Assembly (NCBI RefSeq): GCF_036226685.1
Contig: NZ_CP109009.1
Location: 2,728,001 to 2,792,000 of the forward strand
Length of the DNA: 64,000 nucleotides
DNA from: Streptomyces sp. NBC_00690
GTDB taxonomy: Bacteria > Actinomycetota > Actinomycetes > Streptomycetales > Streptomycetaceae
Reading direction: 5' to 3'
Below are positions 43,765-53,876 of this stretch, piece after piece (position 1 is the stretch's first letter; every line of letters starts with the position of its first letter). Under the pieces are notes generated by a model that was given only the letters and a program-made list of their open reading frames with translations, did no database searches and was not told where the DNA came from. The translations under genes and the position numbers were made by a program.

Positions 43765-44085
43765 GAAACTCCCCCGTACTGCTTGGCGGCTCACCTGACT
43801 GGTATGGCCGGTAATAGTACGTACGAAAGTGGCTCAAGAGTTCCCCGGGTCCATGAATTCCAGGTATCCCACATGCACCATGCATGTGTCTTTCCGTACC
43901 ACTCCATCCGACGACACGCCGGGCTACCGCACGAGTCTCCCGCGACGATCGCTCGGAAAGCCCCGTTCAAGTGTCCATCCGGGTGGCGCTCGCCGCGCGC
44001 AGCGAGGGCCCCACCGCCCGGAACTGCTACTTCCGCGCGGACGGCCGTGCTCCCGCGTTGTCCGGGCGGCCCCTGAGAAGGCAGG
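43765..44085. promoter_or_regulatory. Divergent control region of the Ter module
   Basis: This 321-bp stretch lies between the CitE operon and the long TerD gene. It contains an inverted repeat ACATGCA-CCA-TGCATGT (43871-43887) and a TAGTACGTACG stretch near 43815. It should hold two promoters. No gene is seen. Confidence 0.6.
43871..43887. promoter_or_regulatory. ACATGCA/TGCATGT inverted repeat, candidate operator
   Basis: Perfect 7-bp arms with a 3-bp spacer in the middle of the divergent Ter promoter region. The AT content is locally high. Unknown regulator. Confidence 0.5.
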
Positions 44086-44862
44086 ATGACCGACATGACG
44101 CACGCGATGCTGAAGGGCTCGAACGTCCCCCTCGATGCGACGGCCGTACGCGCCGTGCTGCGCTGGACACCGGGTGCCGGCGTACCGGATGTGGACGCCT
44201 CGGCCCTGTTGCTCGGCCCCGACGCCCGGGTGCGCTCCGACGAGGACTTCGTCTTCTACAACCAGCCGCGCCACCCCTCCGGGCTGGTGCGCAGGCTGCC
44301 GAAGAAGCGCGTGGCCGACCATCTCACCGACACCGTGGAGGCCGATCTCTCCGCGCTGGAGCCCTCCGTCGACCAGGTGGTGCTGGCCGCCTCCTCCGAT
44401 GGCGACACCTTCCAGCACGTGCGTGATCTGCGGATACTGCTGTACGACGCGACTCTCATCGATGCCGAGCCGCTGGCCGTCTTCGATGTGCAACCCGAGA
44501 CGGGTGCGGAGACCGCCATCATTTGCGGCGAGTTGTACCGCCGCGGTGACGGTTGGAAGTTCCGGGCCGTGGGACAGGGCTATCCGACCGGTCTGGTGGG
44601 GCTGGCGACCGATTTCGGCATTTCGGTGGACGACGGCGAAGGCTCCGGGAACGATTCGGCCGACGTCGGGGAGACCTCGGCCATGGCGGGCGCCCCCGCG
44701 GTGCCGGCAGCCCGGCCGACCGCGGACCCCGCCCAGGGCTATCCGCAGTCCGGGGCGGCCCGCCCGGGGCAGCAGCAGGGATACGGCTATCCTCAGCCGG
44801 CCCTGGTGCCGGACCCGGACTTCCGGCTGCCGCCGATGGGCCCACAGTTCGCTCGTCCTTGA
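44086..44862 (+). CDS. Long TerD-family protein
   Basis: The 258-residue protein has a TerD domain (about 1-180) with [52 protein letters not shown] and a Ca2+-binding-type acidic loop. It differs from canonical TerD by a Pro/Gln/Gly-rich tail (about 195-258, with GYPQ repeats), likely disordered and possibly a tether. AAGG is upstream of the ATG at 44086. It is divergent from the CitE operon and convergent with the next gene (29-bp gap). Confidence 0.9.
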   Translation: MTDMTHAMLKGSNVPLDATAVRAVLRWTPGAGVPDVDASALLLGPDARVRSDEDFVFYNQPRHPSGLVRRLPKKRVADHLTDTVEADLSALEPSVDQVVLAASSDGDTFQHVRDLRILLYDATLIDAEPLAVFDVQPETGAETAIICGELYRRGDGWKFRAVGQGYPTGLVGLATDFGISVDDGEGSGNDSADVGETSAMAGAPAVPAARPTADPAQGYPQSGAARPGQQQGYGYPQPALVPDPDFRLPPMGPQFARP

Positions 44863-44891
44863 ACCTCGGGTCGGCACGGGTGCGGGTCGGT

Positions 44892-45623
44892 TCAGACCCG
44901 CGACTTGTACCCGCGGCCCCACTGGAGGCCCCAGCCGTACAGTCGGTCCAGCTCCGCCTGGAAGCCGTAGACGAACCTCACCTCACGACGTACGACCAGT
45001 TCTCCCTTGGTGTTGTCGACGGAGAACACGGCACAGGAACGGGCCTCGGGCGCGCGTTCGTCGAGCTCGATCTCGACCCGGGGGCCACTGCTCGGATAGA
45101 GGGTCACCTGGGCGTGCGTACGATCGAAGGCCGGGGTCTGGTCGTAGATGTAGACGAAGAACAGCAGTCGTTTGATCTCGGCGTGATGATCGAGGTTGAC
45201 GTAGATGGTCTCGCCGGAACCGGAGCCAAACCGGTCGTCGCCGCTGAGTTTGACGTACGGCGCCTCATTGGTGGAACCGAAGAAGTTGCCCAGCGGCTGG
45301 ACCACTCCCTTGCTGCCGTCGGCCATTTCGTAGAGGCAGCCGAGGTCGAGGTCGACGTTGACCATGCCCTGGGTGTGGGCCTGGACCACCTCGGGCTTGA
45401 AGAGCTTGAAGGGGTGGCGCAGCAGACTGTTCTGCTGCCTGCCCTCGATGTCGGACGTCCGCATCCGCCAGGAGAGGTTGACCCGCAGATGGCCGCTGGC
45501 CGCTCCCTGTTTGGTGAGCGACACCGAGGGGCGGCGCCGGTTGAGTGAGATGGAGTTCGTCGCGGCATTGCCGGAGTCGAACTGCGTCGACCCGCCCTGC
45601 CACAGGTTGTCCCAGAAGGCCAT
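44892..45623 (-). CDS. TerA/TerD-like stress protein
   Basis: The 243-residue protein has a TerD-like beta-sandwich: GHLRVNLSWRMRTSD..., VNVDLDLGCLYEMADGSKGVVQPLGN and DDRFGSGSGETIYVNLDHHAEIKRLLFFVYIYD. This is the TerA-like variant with GSGSGETI. It probably works with the TerD proteins at the membrane surface. No signal peptide. It is downstream of DUF475 but behind a strong hairpin, so likely a separate transcript. Confidence 0.85.
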   Translation of the reverse strand: MAFWDNLWQGGSTQFDSGNAATNSISLNRRRPSVSLTKQGAASGHLRVNLSWRMRTSDIEGRQQNSLLRHPFKLFKPEVVQAHTQGMVNVDLDLGCLYEMADGSKGVVQPLGNFFGSTNEAPYVKLSGDDRFGSGSGETIYVNLDHHAEIKRLLFFVYIYDQTPAFDRTHAQVTLYPSSGPRVEIELDERAPEARSCAVFSVDNTKGELVVRREVRFVYGFQAELDRLYGWGLQWGRGYKSRV

Positions 45624-45714
45624 GTCCCGCCCCTAGTCCTTTCGTTGGACCCGCCCGACACATCTCCCCGGCGCCTTGGCCGAGCGCGCCCGGCCCCGCT
45701 CCCGCGCACGGTAC

Positions 45715-45750
45715 GGGGCGGCTACGAGGCACGGGCCTCGTAGCCGCCCC
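45715..45750 (-). terminator. Terminator downstream of the DUF475 gene
   Basis: A perfect 16-bp stem (45715-45730 with 45735-45750) and 4-base loop sits 42 bp past the DUF475 stop. Confidence 0.8.
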
Positions 45751-45791
45751 GCGAGAAGCGTTCCGCAATTCGCCGACGGTCACACCCCCGA

Positions 45792-46922
45792 TCAGGAGTG
45801 TGGCTCGGCCTTTTCGCTCAGGGCTTCCTGAGCGGCGACCTCTCGATTCCGTCGCAGCGACGACACGAAGGACCAGCCGATCAGGGCGACACCGACCAGG
45901 CCGGTGATCAGTTCGTGGATCTGGTACTGGATGGTGACCAGCAGGATGATCGCCAGTGCGCCGATCGCGTAGTGGGCGCCGTGCTCCAGGTACACGTACT
46001 CGTCGAGCGTTCCCTGGCGCACCAGGTAGACGGTGAGCGATCGGACGTACATGGCACCGATGCCGAGACCGAGGGCCATGAGCACGATGTCATTGGTGAT
46101 CGCGAACGCGCCGATGACTCCGTCGAAGGAGAACGACGCGTCCAGGACCTCCAGGTACATGAACATGAAGAAGGCGGCCTTGCCACCGACGGCGACGGCG
46201 GTGACCTTCTTCCCGCTCTTGCGGGCCTTCTCCTCCTCCTCGTGTTCGCGTTCCTCCTCTTCTTCGAGCTTGTTCTCGAAGAAGCTGGAGAGACCGGCGA
46301 CGATCAGATAAGTGATCAGACCGGCGACACCGGAGAGGAGAACCGTCTCAGCCTTGTTCGCATGGCCACCGCCGTGCTGATGGGCGTTGACGGCGAACGT
46401 CATGGCGCTGACCATCAAAACGATCAGGGCGATGCAGACCGAGAGGGCCTCGACCTTGCCGAGCTTGGCGAGCGGGCGCTCCAGCCAGGCCAGCCACTTG
46501 ATCTCCCGGTCCTCGAAGATGAAGTTGAGGAAGATCATCAGGAGGAACATGCCACCGAAGGCGGCGATCGACGGGTGGGCGTCGGTCACCAGTTCCTCGT
46601 ACTTGTCCTTGTCGTTGAGTGCCAGTTCGACCGCCTCGATGGGGCCGAGCTGAGCACTGACAGCGACGATGACGACGGGGAATACCAGCCGCATACCGAA
46701 TACGGCGATGAGAATGCCGATCGTGAGGAAGATCTTCTGCCAGAAGGCATTCATCTTCTTCAGGATGCCGGCGTTGACGACCGCGTTGTCGAACGATAGC
46801 GAGATCTCAAGGATGGACAGGATCGCCACGATCCCGAACGCGGTCCATCCTCCGTAGAGCACCGCTGCGACCAAGCCGAGCGCGGTAACCGCGAACGACC
46901 AGCCGAAGGTTTTCAGAACCAC
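45792..46922 (-). CDS. DUF475 (TerC-superfamily) integral membrane protein
   Basis: The 376-residue protein has about nine hydrophobic segments. Two TerC-type motifs are visible: EISLSFDNAVVNAGILKKM (first) and LDASFSFDGVIGAFAITND (second), with paired acidic residues in the membrane. A charged KLEEEEEREHEEEEK stretch lies in a loop. TerC-like proteins may form a metal-exporting or sensing complex with TerD. I prefer the GTG at 46922 (VVLKTFGWSFAV), as the frame upstream runs through a hairpin repeat. Confidence 0.88.
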   Translation of the reverse strand: MVLKTFGWSFAVTALGLVAAVLYGGWTAFGIVAILSILEISLSFDNAVVNAGILKKMNAFWQKIFLTIGILIAVFGMRLVFPVVIVAVSAQLGPIEAVELALNDKDKYEELVTDAHPSIAAFGGMFLLMIFLNFIFEDREIKWLAWLERPLAKLGKVEALSVCIALIVLMVSAMTFAVNAHQHGGGHANKAETVLLSGVAGLITYLIVAGLSSFFENKLEEEEEREHEEEEKARKSGKKVTAVAVGGKAAFFMFMYLEVLDASFSFDGVIGAFAITNDIVLMALGLGIGAMYVRSLTVYLVRQGTLDEYVYLEHGAHYAIGALAIILLVTIQYQIHELITGLVGVALIGWSFVSSLRRNREVAAQEALSEKAEPHS

Positions 46923-46942
46923 TGGCACCCAATCGTTTAGGT

Positions 46943-46967
46943 GGGGGTACCCCCGGGCCAGGCCCGA
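46943..46967. repeat. Double hairpin upstream of DUF475
   Basis: GGGGGTACCCCC (46943-46954) is a 12-bp palindrome followed at once by CGGGCC-A-GGCCCG (46955-46967). From memory, similar sequences are common in Streptomyces intergenic regions; here they lie in the DUF475 leader. Confidence 0.6.
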
Positions 46968-47018
46968 GGGAGTAGCGCCCACACACCGAGGACAGTTCTC
47001 CGCGCAACGTGCGGAGCT

Positions 47019-47594
47019 TTACGAAACATTGACCCCGAAGTCTAGAGCGATGCCCCGCAGTCCCGACGCGTACCCCTGGCCGACGGCGCGGAACTTCCAC
47101 TCCACGCCATACCGGTACAGCTCACCGAAGATCATCGCGGTCTCGGTCGAAGCGTCCTCACTCAGGTCGTAACGCGCCAACTCCTGGCCGTCCGCCTGGT
47201 TGACCACGCGGATGAAGGCATTGCTCACTTGGCCGAACGACTGGCCGCGATTGTCCGCATCATGGATGGAGACCGGAAAGACAATCTTGTCGACCGTCTG
47301 CGGCACCTTGGTGAGGTCCACGATCAGGGACTCGTCGTCGCCGTCGCCGACGCCCGTGAGGTTGTCACCGGTGTGCTCGACGGAACCCTCGGGACTCTTC
47401 AGGTTGTTGTAGAAGACGAAGTAGTCGTCGCCCAGGACGCGACCGTTGCCGCAGAGCAGTGCGCTCGCGTCGAGGTCGAAGTCGGCTCCGGTGGTGGAGC
47501 GTGCGTCCCAGCCCAGTCCCACCAGCACATGCGTGAGATTGGGTGCGGCCTTGGAGAGGGAGACGTTGCCTCCCTTGGCGAGCGTGACGCCCAT
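47019..47594 (-). CDS. terD: TerD-family tellurite-resistance/stress protein (paralogue A)
   Basis: The 191-residue protein is the canonical TerD size: [34 protein letters not shown] with Ca2+ ligands, [25 protein letters not shown] and [25 protein letters not shown]. TerD is cytoplasmic, binds Ca2+ and supports tellurite and phage resistance in other bacteria. GGGGAGG precedes the ATG at 47594. Confidence 0.95.
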   Translation of the reverse strand: MGVTLAKGGNVSLSKAAPNLTHVLVGLGWDARSTTGADFDLDASALLCGNGRVLGDDYFVFYNNLKSPEGSVEHTGDNLTGVGDGDDESLIVDLTKVPQTVDKIVFPVSIHDADNRGQSFGQVSNAFIRVVNQADGQELARYDLSEDASTETAMIFGELYRYGVEWKFRAVGQGYASGLRGIALDFGVNVS

Positions 47595-47974
47595 GATGTG
47601 ATCCTCCCCAGTCGATCGTTGTGGCTGTCCGGCGCCGTTCGCCCCGGAATCCACCCTCGGCGTGCTTGCACGGGCACGCCACCCCGTTCGTACGGCGTCG
47701 AGTAACGCCATGGACCCCGCCCCCGTCCGACGTCGGCGCCCCCGCCCGCGCTGCGGTCGCATAGCCGCCCCCACCCCGTTCTCGCGGGGGTGCAGCACCC
47801 GCATCGGCATCACGGGTGTACGAGGGGACAGCTGCGCACGCATGCGGAACCGGCGCCGAAGCGGACCGGACCCACTGGCACAGACATGCCCTGATCACAC
47901 CGCGCCGTGCCCGTGGGAACAGGCACGTCCGGCGCCGCACTGCTCAGTGCGGCGCCGGACGGAATACGAGCTGC
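47595..47974. other. 380-bp spacer between the two terD genes
   Basis: It holds the strong hairpin 47926-47961 that terminates the right-hand terD gene, and the promoter/leader of the left one. I see no further gene. Confidence 0.6.
47926..47961 (-). terminator. Terminator of the right-hand terD gene
   Basis: Perfect 16-bp stem (47926-47941 with 47946-47961), 4-base loop, 14 bp beyond the stop. Confidence 0.85.
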
Positions 47975-48550
47975 TCAGACGTTGACGCCGAAGTCCTGCG
48001 CGATGCCGCGCAGACCGGAGGCGTAGCCCTGGCCGATGGCTCGGAACTTCCACTCCGCGCCGTTGCGGTAGAGCTCGCCGAAGACCATCGCGGTCTCGGT
48101 CGAGGCGTCCTCGCTCAGGTCGTAGCGAGCCAGTTCATTGTTGTCCGCCTGGTTGACCACGCGGATGAACGCGTTGCGCACCTGTCCGAACGACTGCTGC
48201 CGGCTCTCGGCCTCATAGATCGAGACCGGGAAGACGATCTTGTCGACGTCCGCCGGGACCGACGCCAGATGGATCTTGATCTGCTCGTCGTCGCCCTCGC
48301 CCTCACCCGTGAGGTTGTCCCCGGTGTGCTCAACGGAGCCGTCGGCGCTCTTGAGGTTGTTGAAGAAGACGAAGTTGCCGTCGCTGGTGACCTTGCCCTC
48401 GGCGTTCGTCAGCAGGGCGCTGGCATCCAGGTCGAAGTCCGTGCCGGTGGTGGTACGGATGTCCCAGCCCAGGCCCACCGTAACGGCGGTGAGGCCGGGC
48501 GCGGCCTTGGTCAGCGAGACGTTGCCGCCCTTGCTGAGGCTGACTCCCAC
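47975..48550 (-). CDS. terD: TerD-family tellurite-resistance/stress protein (paralogue B)
   Basis: The 191-residue protein matches its neighbour closely: [55 protein letters not shown] and [16 protein letters not shown]. The GTG at 48550 (with GGAGGG upstream) gives exactly the same length as paralogue A, which supports it. The two are tandem duplicates with separate terminators. Confidence 0.95.
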   Translation of the reverse strand: MGVSLSKGGNVSLTKAAPGLTAVTVGLGWDIRTTTGTDFDLDASALLTNAEGKVTSDGNFVFFNNLKSADGSVEHTGDNLTGEGEGDDEQIKIHLASVPADVDKIVFPVSIYEAESRQQSFGQVRNAFIRVVNQADNNELARYDLSEDASTETAMVFGELYRNGAEWKFRAIGQGYASGLRGIAQDFGVNV

Positions 48551-48928
48551 GAGTCCCTCCATTGGTTTCCAGGGGCAGCGCCCCCGTCGTGCGTTCGTGT
48601 CGGATCAACGATCCGATCCTAGTGACCGGTTCCCGCGCAAGACAGGGTTTGACTCGGGAGGTCGCCCGTTGCATCCCGGTTGGATGCTGGTTGGGCGGAC
48701 CCACCGGGCGGTGGTCGCTGTCCTGAATGCGTCGGCGACACCAGCGCGGCTCTGGAGCGCCACTGGGGCCCGCGGCGGCCGATGGGAAGAGGAGGGCGGG
48801 GGCGTCCCAGCCGGGGTCGGGTGCGCACCGCCGCCCGCCCGATCAGTACGGTCACCCCGGCCCCGAACCGCCGCCCGCTCGTGGCGGGGTCCGCACGACG
48901 GAGGGCGGTACGGGGCGCTCGGGCGGTC
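48551..48928. other. 378-bp intergenic region
   Basis: Upstream of the TerD gene and downstream of the peroxiredoxin gene. No gene is supported; both transcript boundaries lie here. I see no hairpin of the strength found nearby. Confidence 0.5.
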
Positions 48929-49387
48929 TCAGATGGCCGCGAGGGCCTTGGTGTACTCGTTCAGGTCGCGGGCGTCCGGCAGGGCGTTCACGACGCTCCA
49001 GCGGACGACGCCCTCCTTGTCGATGATGAAGGTGCCACGCACGGCGCAGCCCTTCTCCTCGTCGAAGACCCCGTACGCCCTGGACACCTCGCCGTGCGGC
49101 CAGAAGTCGGACAGCAGCGGGTACTCCAGTCCCTCCTGCTCGGCGAAGACGCGCAGGGTGTGGATCGAGTCGTTGGAGACGGCCAGCAGCTGGGTGTCGT
49201 CGTTGACGAACGCCGGGAGCTCGTCGCGGAGCGCGCACAGCTCGCCCGTGCACACACCGGTGAAGGCGAAGGGGTAGAAGAGGAGCACCACGTTCTTCTC
49301 ACCGCGGAAGTCGGCGAGCCTCACCGTGCGCCCGTGGTTGTCCTTCAGCTCGAATGCGGGTGCCTCGGTGCCGACGTCAATCGCCAT
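48929..49387 (-). CDS. ahpE: 1-Cys peroxiredoxin (AhpE-type)
   Basis: The 152-residue protein has the Prx active site FTGVCTGELC with the peroxidatic Cys at 46 (T-x-x-C), and VSNDSIHTLRVFAEQEG and TFIIDKEGVVRW. A nearby second Cys (C51) could act in recycling. It reduces peroxides or peroxynitrite. The ATG at 49387 is chosen as it gives MAIDVGTEAPAFELKDN. Its promoter follows the 44-bp palindrome at 49462-49505. Confidence 0.9.
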   Translation of the reverse strand: MAIDVGTEAPAFELKDNHGRTVRLADFRGEKNVVLLFYPFAFTGVCTGELCALRDELPAFVNDDTQLLAVSNDSIHTLRVFAEQEGLEYPLLSDFWPHGEVSRAYGVFDEEKGCAVRGTFIIDKEGVVRWSVVNALPDARDLNEYTKALAAI

Positions 49388-49461
49388 GATGGGTGGTTCC
49401 CTTCGCTGAGCCCGTTTGGGTGACGGGTCCACTCTAGGCGCGCACCAAGAACCCCCTAGAC

Positions 49462-49505
49462 ACCGGTAGGCCCCCTTTGACCTGGGTCAAAGGGGGCCTA
49501 CCGGT
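49462..49505 (-). terminator. 44-bp near-perfect palindrome, terminator of the DUF3052 gene
   Basis: A perfect 21-bp stem (49462-49482 with 49485-49505) with a two-base centre lies 61 bp beyond the DUF3052 stop and 74 bp before the ahpE start. It isolates the two genes. Confidence 0.85.
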
Positions 49506-49566
49506 AGTTGGTGCCGATGCGCTCAGGGTGTGCCCGGTGCCTGGCCCGGGCCTGCTTAGGGGCTCC

Positions 49567-49995
49567 TCAGCGCTTCGCCTTGGGTGCCACCAGCCGGCTG
49601 CCGGACCAGTCCTTGGCCACACTGATGCTCTTGGTCTGCGAGAGACCGGCAGTCTGCGCGGCATCGCTGATGTCGCTGGGCTCCACGTAGCCCTCCCGGC
49701 CCGTCTTCGGCGTAAGGAGCCAGATCAGGCCGCCTTCGTCGAGCAGGCTGATGGAGTCCACCAGCGTGTCCGTCAGGTCGCCGTCCTCATCGCGGAACCA
49801 GAGGACGACTGCGTCTGCGACGTCGTCGTACTCCTCGTCCACGAGGTCCTGGCCGATCACGGACTCGATGCCTTCACGGAGATCCTGGTCGGCGTCCTCG
49901 TCGTAGCCGATCTCCTGGACCACCTGTCCGGGCTCGAACCCCAGCCTTGCTGCTGGGTTGGTCCGCTCCTCCGCGTGGTCCGCGGTCGCGCTCAC
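49567..49995 (-). CDS. DUF3052 family protein
   Basis: The 142-residue protein has LGFEPGQVVQEIGYDEDADQDLREGIESVIGQDL and WFRDEDGDLTDTLVDSISLLDEGGLIWLLTPKTGREGYVEPSDISDAAQTAGL, the DUF3052 pattern conserved in actinobacteria. Acidic N-terminal half; cytoplasmic. AGGAGG precedes the GTG at 49995. It is divergent from aceE. Confidence 0.88.
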   Translation of the reverse strand: MSATADHAEERTNPAARLGFEPGQVVQEIGYDEDADQDLREGIESVIGQDLVDEEYDDVADAVVLWFRDEDGDLTDTLVDSISLLDEGGLIWLLTPKTGREGYVEPSDISDAAQTAGLSQTKSISVAKDWSGSRLVAPKAKR

Positions 49996-50476
49996 GGCTT
50001 GCCTCCTGATCATGTTCGGTAGATGCTGCGGCCTCGCGCGTACGCGTGGCGTTGGCCGTAGTCCACACGCGCCGGGCGGATCGCGCAAGTACCCGGCCGT
50101 TCAGACCGCCGAAACGGTGACGTTTGCGCCCGTCTCGACGCAACTCCACACACGTCCCAACAGAGCCTGTCGGGCACGCGACACTCTTCGGTCGCGTTTG
50201 CCACCTTACGTCCCTCTGCTGCCACCCTCGGAACCGAACACCCGAACTGAACGCGATACCGGGATGGGCGTAAGGTTGCGATTTGACCCTACCTAGCCCA
50301 CCTGGTGAGCAGTACCCGATCAGGGCGGGACGTCGGCGAGATCATGGGTTACCTCTCAGTAGAGATGACGTTTCCCGTCCCGCGGTACACGATGGAGGCG
50401 GTGCGGCAGCGCCCCACGATCTCTGCAAACTCTGCCAGAAAACTCGGCTCACCACCCCGAACAGTGAAGGATCAGC
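49996..50476. other. 481-bp divergent region between DUF3052 and aceE
   Basis: No gene is supported. It should contain the aceE promoter and leader. I see no convincing hairpin or riboswitch. Confidence 0.6.
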
Positions 50477-53218
50477 GTGGCTTCCGGATCAGATCGCAAC
50501 CCGATCATCATTGGCGGCCTTCCCAGTCAGGTTCCGGACTTCGATCCCGAAGAGACCCAGGAATGGCTGGACTCACTCGACGCCGCCGTCGACGAGCGAG
50601 GCCGGGAACGGGCCCGCTATCTGATGCTCCGCCTCATCGAGCGCGCCCGTGAGAAGCGCGTGGCCGTGCCCGAGATGCGCAGCACGGACTATGTGAACAC
50701 CATCGCCACCAAGGACGAGCCGTTCTTCCCCGGCAACGAGGAGGTCGAGCGCAAGGTCCTCAACGCGACCCGCTGGAACGCCGCGGTGATGGTCTCCCGC
50801 GCCCAGCGTCCCGGGATCGGCGTCGGCGGCCACATCGCCACCTTCGCGTCCTCAGCCTCGCTCTACGACGTTGGCTTCAACCACTTCTTCCGGGGCAAGG
50901 ACGAGGGCGACGGCGGCGACCAGATCTTCTTCCAGGGCCATGCCTCGCCCGGCATCTACGCCCGCGCCTTCCTGCTCGACCGGCTGAGCGAGACCCAGCT
51001 CGACGCCTTCCGCCAGGAGAAGTCGAAGTATCCGAACGGGCTCTCCAGCTACCCGCACCCGCGGCTGATGCCGGGCTTCTGGGAGTTCCCGACGGTCTCG
51101 ATGGGCCTCGGCCCCCTCGGCGCGATCTACCAGGCCCGGATGAACCGCTATATGCAGGCCCGGGGCGTCGCGGACACCTCGAAGTCGCATGTGTGGGCGT
51201 TCCTCGGTGACGGCGAGATGGACGAGCCCGAGTCGCTCGGTCAGCTCTCCATCGCCTCCCGTGAGGGCCTGGACAACCTCACCTTCGTCGTCAACTGCAA
51301 CCTCCAGCGGCTCGACGGTCCGGTACGCGGCAACGGCAAGATCATCCAGGAGCTGGAGTCGCAGTTCCGCGGCGCCGGCTGGAATGTGATCAAGCTGGTC
51401 TGGGACCGCTCCTGGGACCCGCTGCTGGCGCAGGACCGCGACGGCCTGCTGGTGAACAAGCTGAACACCACCCCCGACGGCCAGTTCCAGACGTACGCCA
51501 CCGAGACCGGTGCGTACATCCGCGAGCACTTCTTCGGTGGGGACCAGCGGCTGCGCGCCATGGTCGAGAACATGTCCGACGAGCAGATCCTGCACCTCGG
51601 TCGCGGTGGCCACGACCACCGCAAGGTGTTCGCGGCGTTCGCGGCGGCCAAGGCCCACAAGGGCCAGCCGACCGTGATCCTCGCCCAGACGGTCAAGGGC
51701 TGGACCCTCGGCCCGAACTTCGAGGGCCGCAACGCCACCCACCAGATGAAGAAGCTCACGGTCGACGACCTCAAGGGCTTCCGGGACCGGCTGCACATCC
51801 CGATCGCGGACTCCCAGCTGGAAGGCGGCCTGCCGCCGTACTACCACCCGGGTCGCGACTCGGAGGAGATCCAGTACATGCACGACCGCCGCAAGGCGCT
51901 GGGCGGCTATGTGCCGACCCGCGTCGTGCGGGCGAAGCCCCTGGCGCTGCCCGAGGACAAGACCTACGCGGCCGTGCGCAAGGGCTCGGGGCAGCAGTCG
52001 ATCGCCACCACCATGGCGTTCGTGCGGCTGCTGAAGGACCTGATGCGGGACAAGGAGATCGGCAAGCGGTTCGTGCTGATCGCGCCCGACGAGTACCGCA
52101 CCTTCGGGATGGACTCCTTCTTCCCGAGCGCGAAGATCTACAACCCGCTGGGCCAGCAGTACGAGTCCGTGGACCGCGAGCTGCTGCTCGCCTACAAGGA
52201 GTCGCCGACCGGCCAGATGCTGCACGACGGCATCTCCGAGGCGGGCTGCACGGCCTCGCTGATCGCCGCCGGTTCCGCGTACGCCACCCACGGCGAGCCG
52301 CTGATCCCGGTGTACGTCTTCTACTCGATGTTCGGTTTCCAGCGCACCGGTGACCAGTTCTGGCAGATGGCTGACCAGTTGGCGCGTGGTTTCGTCCTGG
52401 GCGCGACCGCGGGCCGCACGACGCTGACCGGCGAGGGCCTTCAGCACGCGGACGGCCATTCGCAGCTGCTGGCTTCGACCAACCCCGGCTGTGTGGCGTA
52501 CGACCCGGCGTTCGGGTTCGAGATCGCCCACATCGTCAAGGACGGTCTGCGGCGGATGTACGGAGGGACGCCCGAGGAGAACGAGGACGTCTTCTACTAC
52601 CTGACCGTCTACAACGAGCCGATCCAGCACCCGGCCGAGCCGGAGAACGTGGACGTGGACGGCATCCTCAAGGGCGTCTACCGCTACAAGAGCGCCGAGC
52701 AGGGGCAGATCCCGGCACAGATCCTGGCATCCGGTGTGGCCGTGCCGTGGGCCGTCGAGGCCCAGCAGATCCTGGCGACGGACTGGAACGTGCGCGCCGA
52801 CGTCTGGTCGGCGACGTCCTGGAACGAGCTGCGCCGCGAGGCGGTGTCGGTGGAGGAGTACAACCTGCTGCACCCCGAGGAGGAGCAGCGCGTTCCGTAC
52901 GTCACGCGCAAATTCTCCGGTGTCGAGGGTCCGTTCGTGGCGGTCTCCGACTGGATGCGCTCGGTACCCGACCAGATCTCCCGCTGGGTGCCCGGTACGT
53001 ACGCCTCCCTGGGCGCGGACGGCTTCGGCTTCGCGGACACCCGTGGTGCGGCCCGTCGCTACTTCCACATCGACGCGCAGTCGATCGTGCTGGGCGTGCT
53101 GACCGAGTTGGCGCGCGAGGGCAAGGTGGATCGCTCGGTGCTGAAGCAGGCCGTGGACCGCTATCAGCTGCTCGACGTGGCGGCGGCCGACCCCGGCCCT
53201 GCGGGCGGCGACGCCTGA
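50477..53218 (+). CDS. aceE: Pyruvate dehydrogenase E1 component (homodimeric)
   Basis: The 913-residue protein has the homodimeric E1 layout: [35 protein letters not shown], a thiamine-diphosphate motif [13 protein letters not shown]...NCN (about residues 243-275), [27 protein letters not shown] and [15 protein letters not shown]. It decarboxylates pyruvate and passes the acetyl group to E2. The GTG at 50477 follows GAAGGATC. E2 and E3 are not in this window. A 20-bp-stem hairpin ends the transcript. Confidence 0.97.
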   Translation: MASGSDRNPIIIGGLPSQVPDFDPEETQEWLDSLDAAVDERGRERARYLMLRLIERAREKRVAVPEMRSTDYVNTIATKDEPFFPGNEEVERKVLNATRWNAAVMVSRAQRPGIGVGGHIATFASSASLYDVGFNHFFRGKDEGDGGDQIFFQGHASPGIYARAFLLDRLSETQLDAFRQEKSKYPNGLSSYPHPRLMPGFWEFPTVSMGLGPLGAIYQARMNRYMQARGVADTSKSHVWAFLGDGEMDEPESLGQLSIASREGLDNLTFVVNCNLQRLDGPVRGNGKIIQELESQFRGAGWNVIKLVWDRSWDPLLAQDRDGLLVNKLNTTPDGQFQTYATETGAYIREHFFGGDQRLRAMVENMSDEQILHLGRGGHDHRKVFAAFAAAKAHKGQPTVILAQTVKGWTLGPNFEGRNATHQMKKLTVDDLKGFRDRLHIPIADSQLEGGLPPYYHPGRDSEEIQYMHDRRKALGGYVPTRVVRAKPLALPEDKTYAAVRKGSGQQSIATTMAFVRLLKDLMRDKEIGKRFVLIAPDEYRTFGMDSFFPSAKIYNPLGQQYESVDRELLLAYKESPTGQMLHDGISEAGCTASLIAAGSAYATHGEPLIPVYVFYSMFGFQRTGDQFWQMADQLARGFVLGATAGRTTLTGEGLQHADGHSQLLASTNPGCVAYDPAFGFEIAHIVKDGLRRMYGGTPEENEDVFYYLTVYNEPIQHPAEPENVDVDGILKGVYRYKSAEQGQIPAQILASGVAVPWAVEAQQILATDWNVRADVWSATSWNELRREAVSVEEYNLLHPEEEQRVPYVTRKFSGVEGPFVAVSDWMRSVPDQISRWVPGTYASLGADGFGFADTRGAARRYFHIDAQSIVLGVLTELAREGKVDRSVLKQAVDRYQLLDVAAADPGPAGGDA

Positions 53219-53236
53219 CGCCCCCAGCGGTGTGAA

Positions 53237-53280
53237 CACGAGGGCGGCGGAACCTCCGATGAGGTTCCGCCGCCCTCGTG
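53237..53280 (+). terminator. Terminator of aceE
   Basis: A perfect 20-bp stem (53237-53256 with 53261-53280) and a CGAT loop, 18 bp past the stop. Confidence 0.9.
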
Positions 53281-53326
53281 CCGGTTTACGGGCCCTCCCG
53301 GCTGCGCCGGGCCACGGGCCGGTCCG

Positions 53327-53704
53327 CTAGCTCTCCCAGATCTTGAACGCCCGGACCCGGTAGGGCGACTGGGGCGACCAGGTCCCGGAGCCGGGATAGG
53401 TCTCGAACTCGCCCGTCTCCTGGCACTCGGCGGACTGGTAGGTGGTGACGGGCCGCCCGGTGCGGTTGGCGAGCGACTGTGCGGTGGTCCCCGCGCGCAA
53501 CGGGATGCAGCTCTCGATGTCGGTGCCGGAGAGCTCGTACAGCTGCCGGGCTCCGCCGAAGCCGGACCGCTCCCACAGACAGAGCGCGCCCGTGGGGCAC
53601 TCCCCCAGTCGCGTCGCGGCCAGCGCCGGCCCCGCCGGGGTGAGGGCCGTGCTCAGGGCGGCCAGGGCGATGAGTGCGGACAGGGCGATGGTGTGTCGTC
53701 GCAT
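53327..53704 (-). CDS. Secreted peptidase-inhibitor-I36-like protein
   Basis: The 125-residue protein has a signal peptide (about 1-30, ending ALAATR) and a mature part with CPTGALCLWERSGFGGARQLYELSGTD and a C-terminal YRVRAFKIWES. This matches the I36/beta-gamma-crystallin-like secreted inhibitors of Streptomyces. Four cysteines are likely to pair. It may inhibit extracellular metalloproteases. Confidence 0.85.
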   Translation of the reverse strand: MRRHTIALSALIALAALSTALTPAGPALAATRLGECPTGALCLWERSGFGGARQLYELSGTDIESCIPLRAGTTAQSLANRTGRPVTTYQSAECQETGEFETYPGSGTWSPQSPYRVRAFKIWES

Positions 53705-53804
53705 GACAGTGAACCCCCGTGATCATATGAATCGGTCGACCGCACCCTGACCCACGGCCCGACGACGGCAACAGGGGCACCGAGCGGGATCACCCTGATA
53801 GGCG

Positions 53805-53838
53805 AACAGCCCCACCGGGCTGACCCGGTGGGGCTGTT
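53805..53838 (-). terminator. Terminator of the MFS exporter gene
   Basis: Perfect 15-bp stem (53805-53819 with 53824-53838), CTGA loop, 38 bp beyond the stop. Confidence 0.85.
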
Positions 53839-53876
53839 GGCGGTACGAGGTTGACGCCTCGCGGAGATGGAACGGC

